Part shown: positions 63,963-64,000 of the stretch, piece after piece
Numbering within the stretch: position 1 is the stretch's first letter
Layout of the letters: each line of letters begins with the position of its first letter
NCBI RefSeq assembly: GCF_028823535.1
Contig: NZ_JAQIYM010000003.1
Span: forward strand, 393,217-457,216
DNA: 64,000 nucleotides
Reading direction: 5' to 3'
DNA from: Pseudomonas serbica
GTDB taxonomy: Bacteria > Pseudomonadota > Gammaproteobacteria > Pseudomonadales > Pseudomonadaceae
Program-made: the position numbers and the translations under genes
The notes under the pieces: model-generated
The model's database searches: none
What the model was told of the DNA's origin: nothing
The model's input: only the letters and a program-made list of their open reading frames with translations

Positions 63963-64000
63963 GAGTTGCTCGTTATGGTCGTCAACGTACGGGGTTGCGG

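Overview
The window looks like a chromosomal segment of a Pseudomonas of the fluorescens group. The evidence is the set of gene families (OprD porin, kynR/kynU, antABC/antR, mmsAB, recC-recB-recD), the paired REP sequences with a GCGGGCTTGCTCGCGAA-type core, and the GC-rich codon usage right of about 19.5 kb. No species call is possible from the sequence alone.

Region 1 (1 to about 19,462) is a defence island with every gene on the minus strand, visibly more AT-rich than the rest. From right to left in transcription order it holds a complete type I Zorya system (zorA, zorB, zorC, zorD); a type I restriction-modification operon (hsdM, hsdS, an inserted COG2958-like candidate nuclease, hsdR); and a translationally coupled pair made of an unrecognised 404-residue protein and a two-domain phospholipase D-like protein that runs off the left edge. 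The island appears to end at 19,440-19,462, where the 3' end of a tmRNA- or tRNA-Ala-like gene stands alone, followed by a perfect rho-independent terminator and preceded by short direct repeats. This is the arrangement expected of an attR site left by a tyrosine integrase.

Region 2 (19.5-38.2 kb) is ordinary core or flexible chromosome. It holds a chromosomal aminoglycoside phosphotransferase, a PliG-like lysozyme inhibitor, a DUF2252 protein, a DUF6124 protein behind a repeat-rich leader, a PAP2 phosphatase coupled to a histidine phosphatase, an HBM-type chemoreceptor with a possible FliA promoter, and a D-aminoacylase/RpiR/GntP operon. A SulP transporter, an epimerase, two LysR regulators, divergent mdaB and ygiN, and a TauE/SafE exporter follow.

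Region 3 (38.1-51.1 kb) is a tryptophan-to-catechol catabolic block. AroP-like uptake, kynA (tryptophan 2,3-dioxygenase), kynB (formamidase) and kynU (kynureninase) make anthranilate, and antABC converts anthranilate to catechol. KynR (Lrp family) and AntR (AraC family) are the local regulators. An APC permease and an OprD porin lie downstream of kynU on the same strand and probably serve uptake of a pathway compound. A small cupin gene follows.

Region 4 (51.1-64 kb) carries mmsB-mmsA (valine and pyrimidine catabolism) with a divergent LysR gene, then recC-recB-recD joined by two 4-base ATGA overlaps. The window ends in non-coding DNA upstream of recC.
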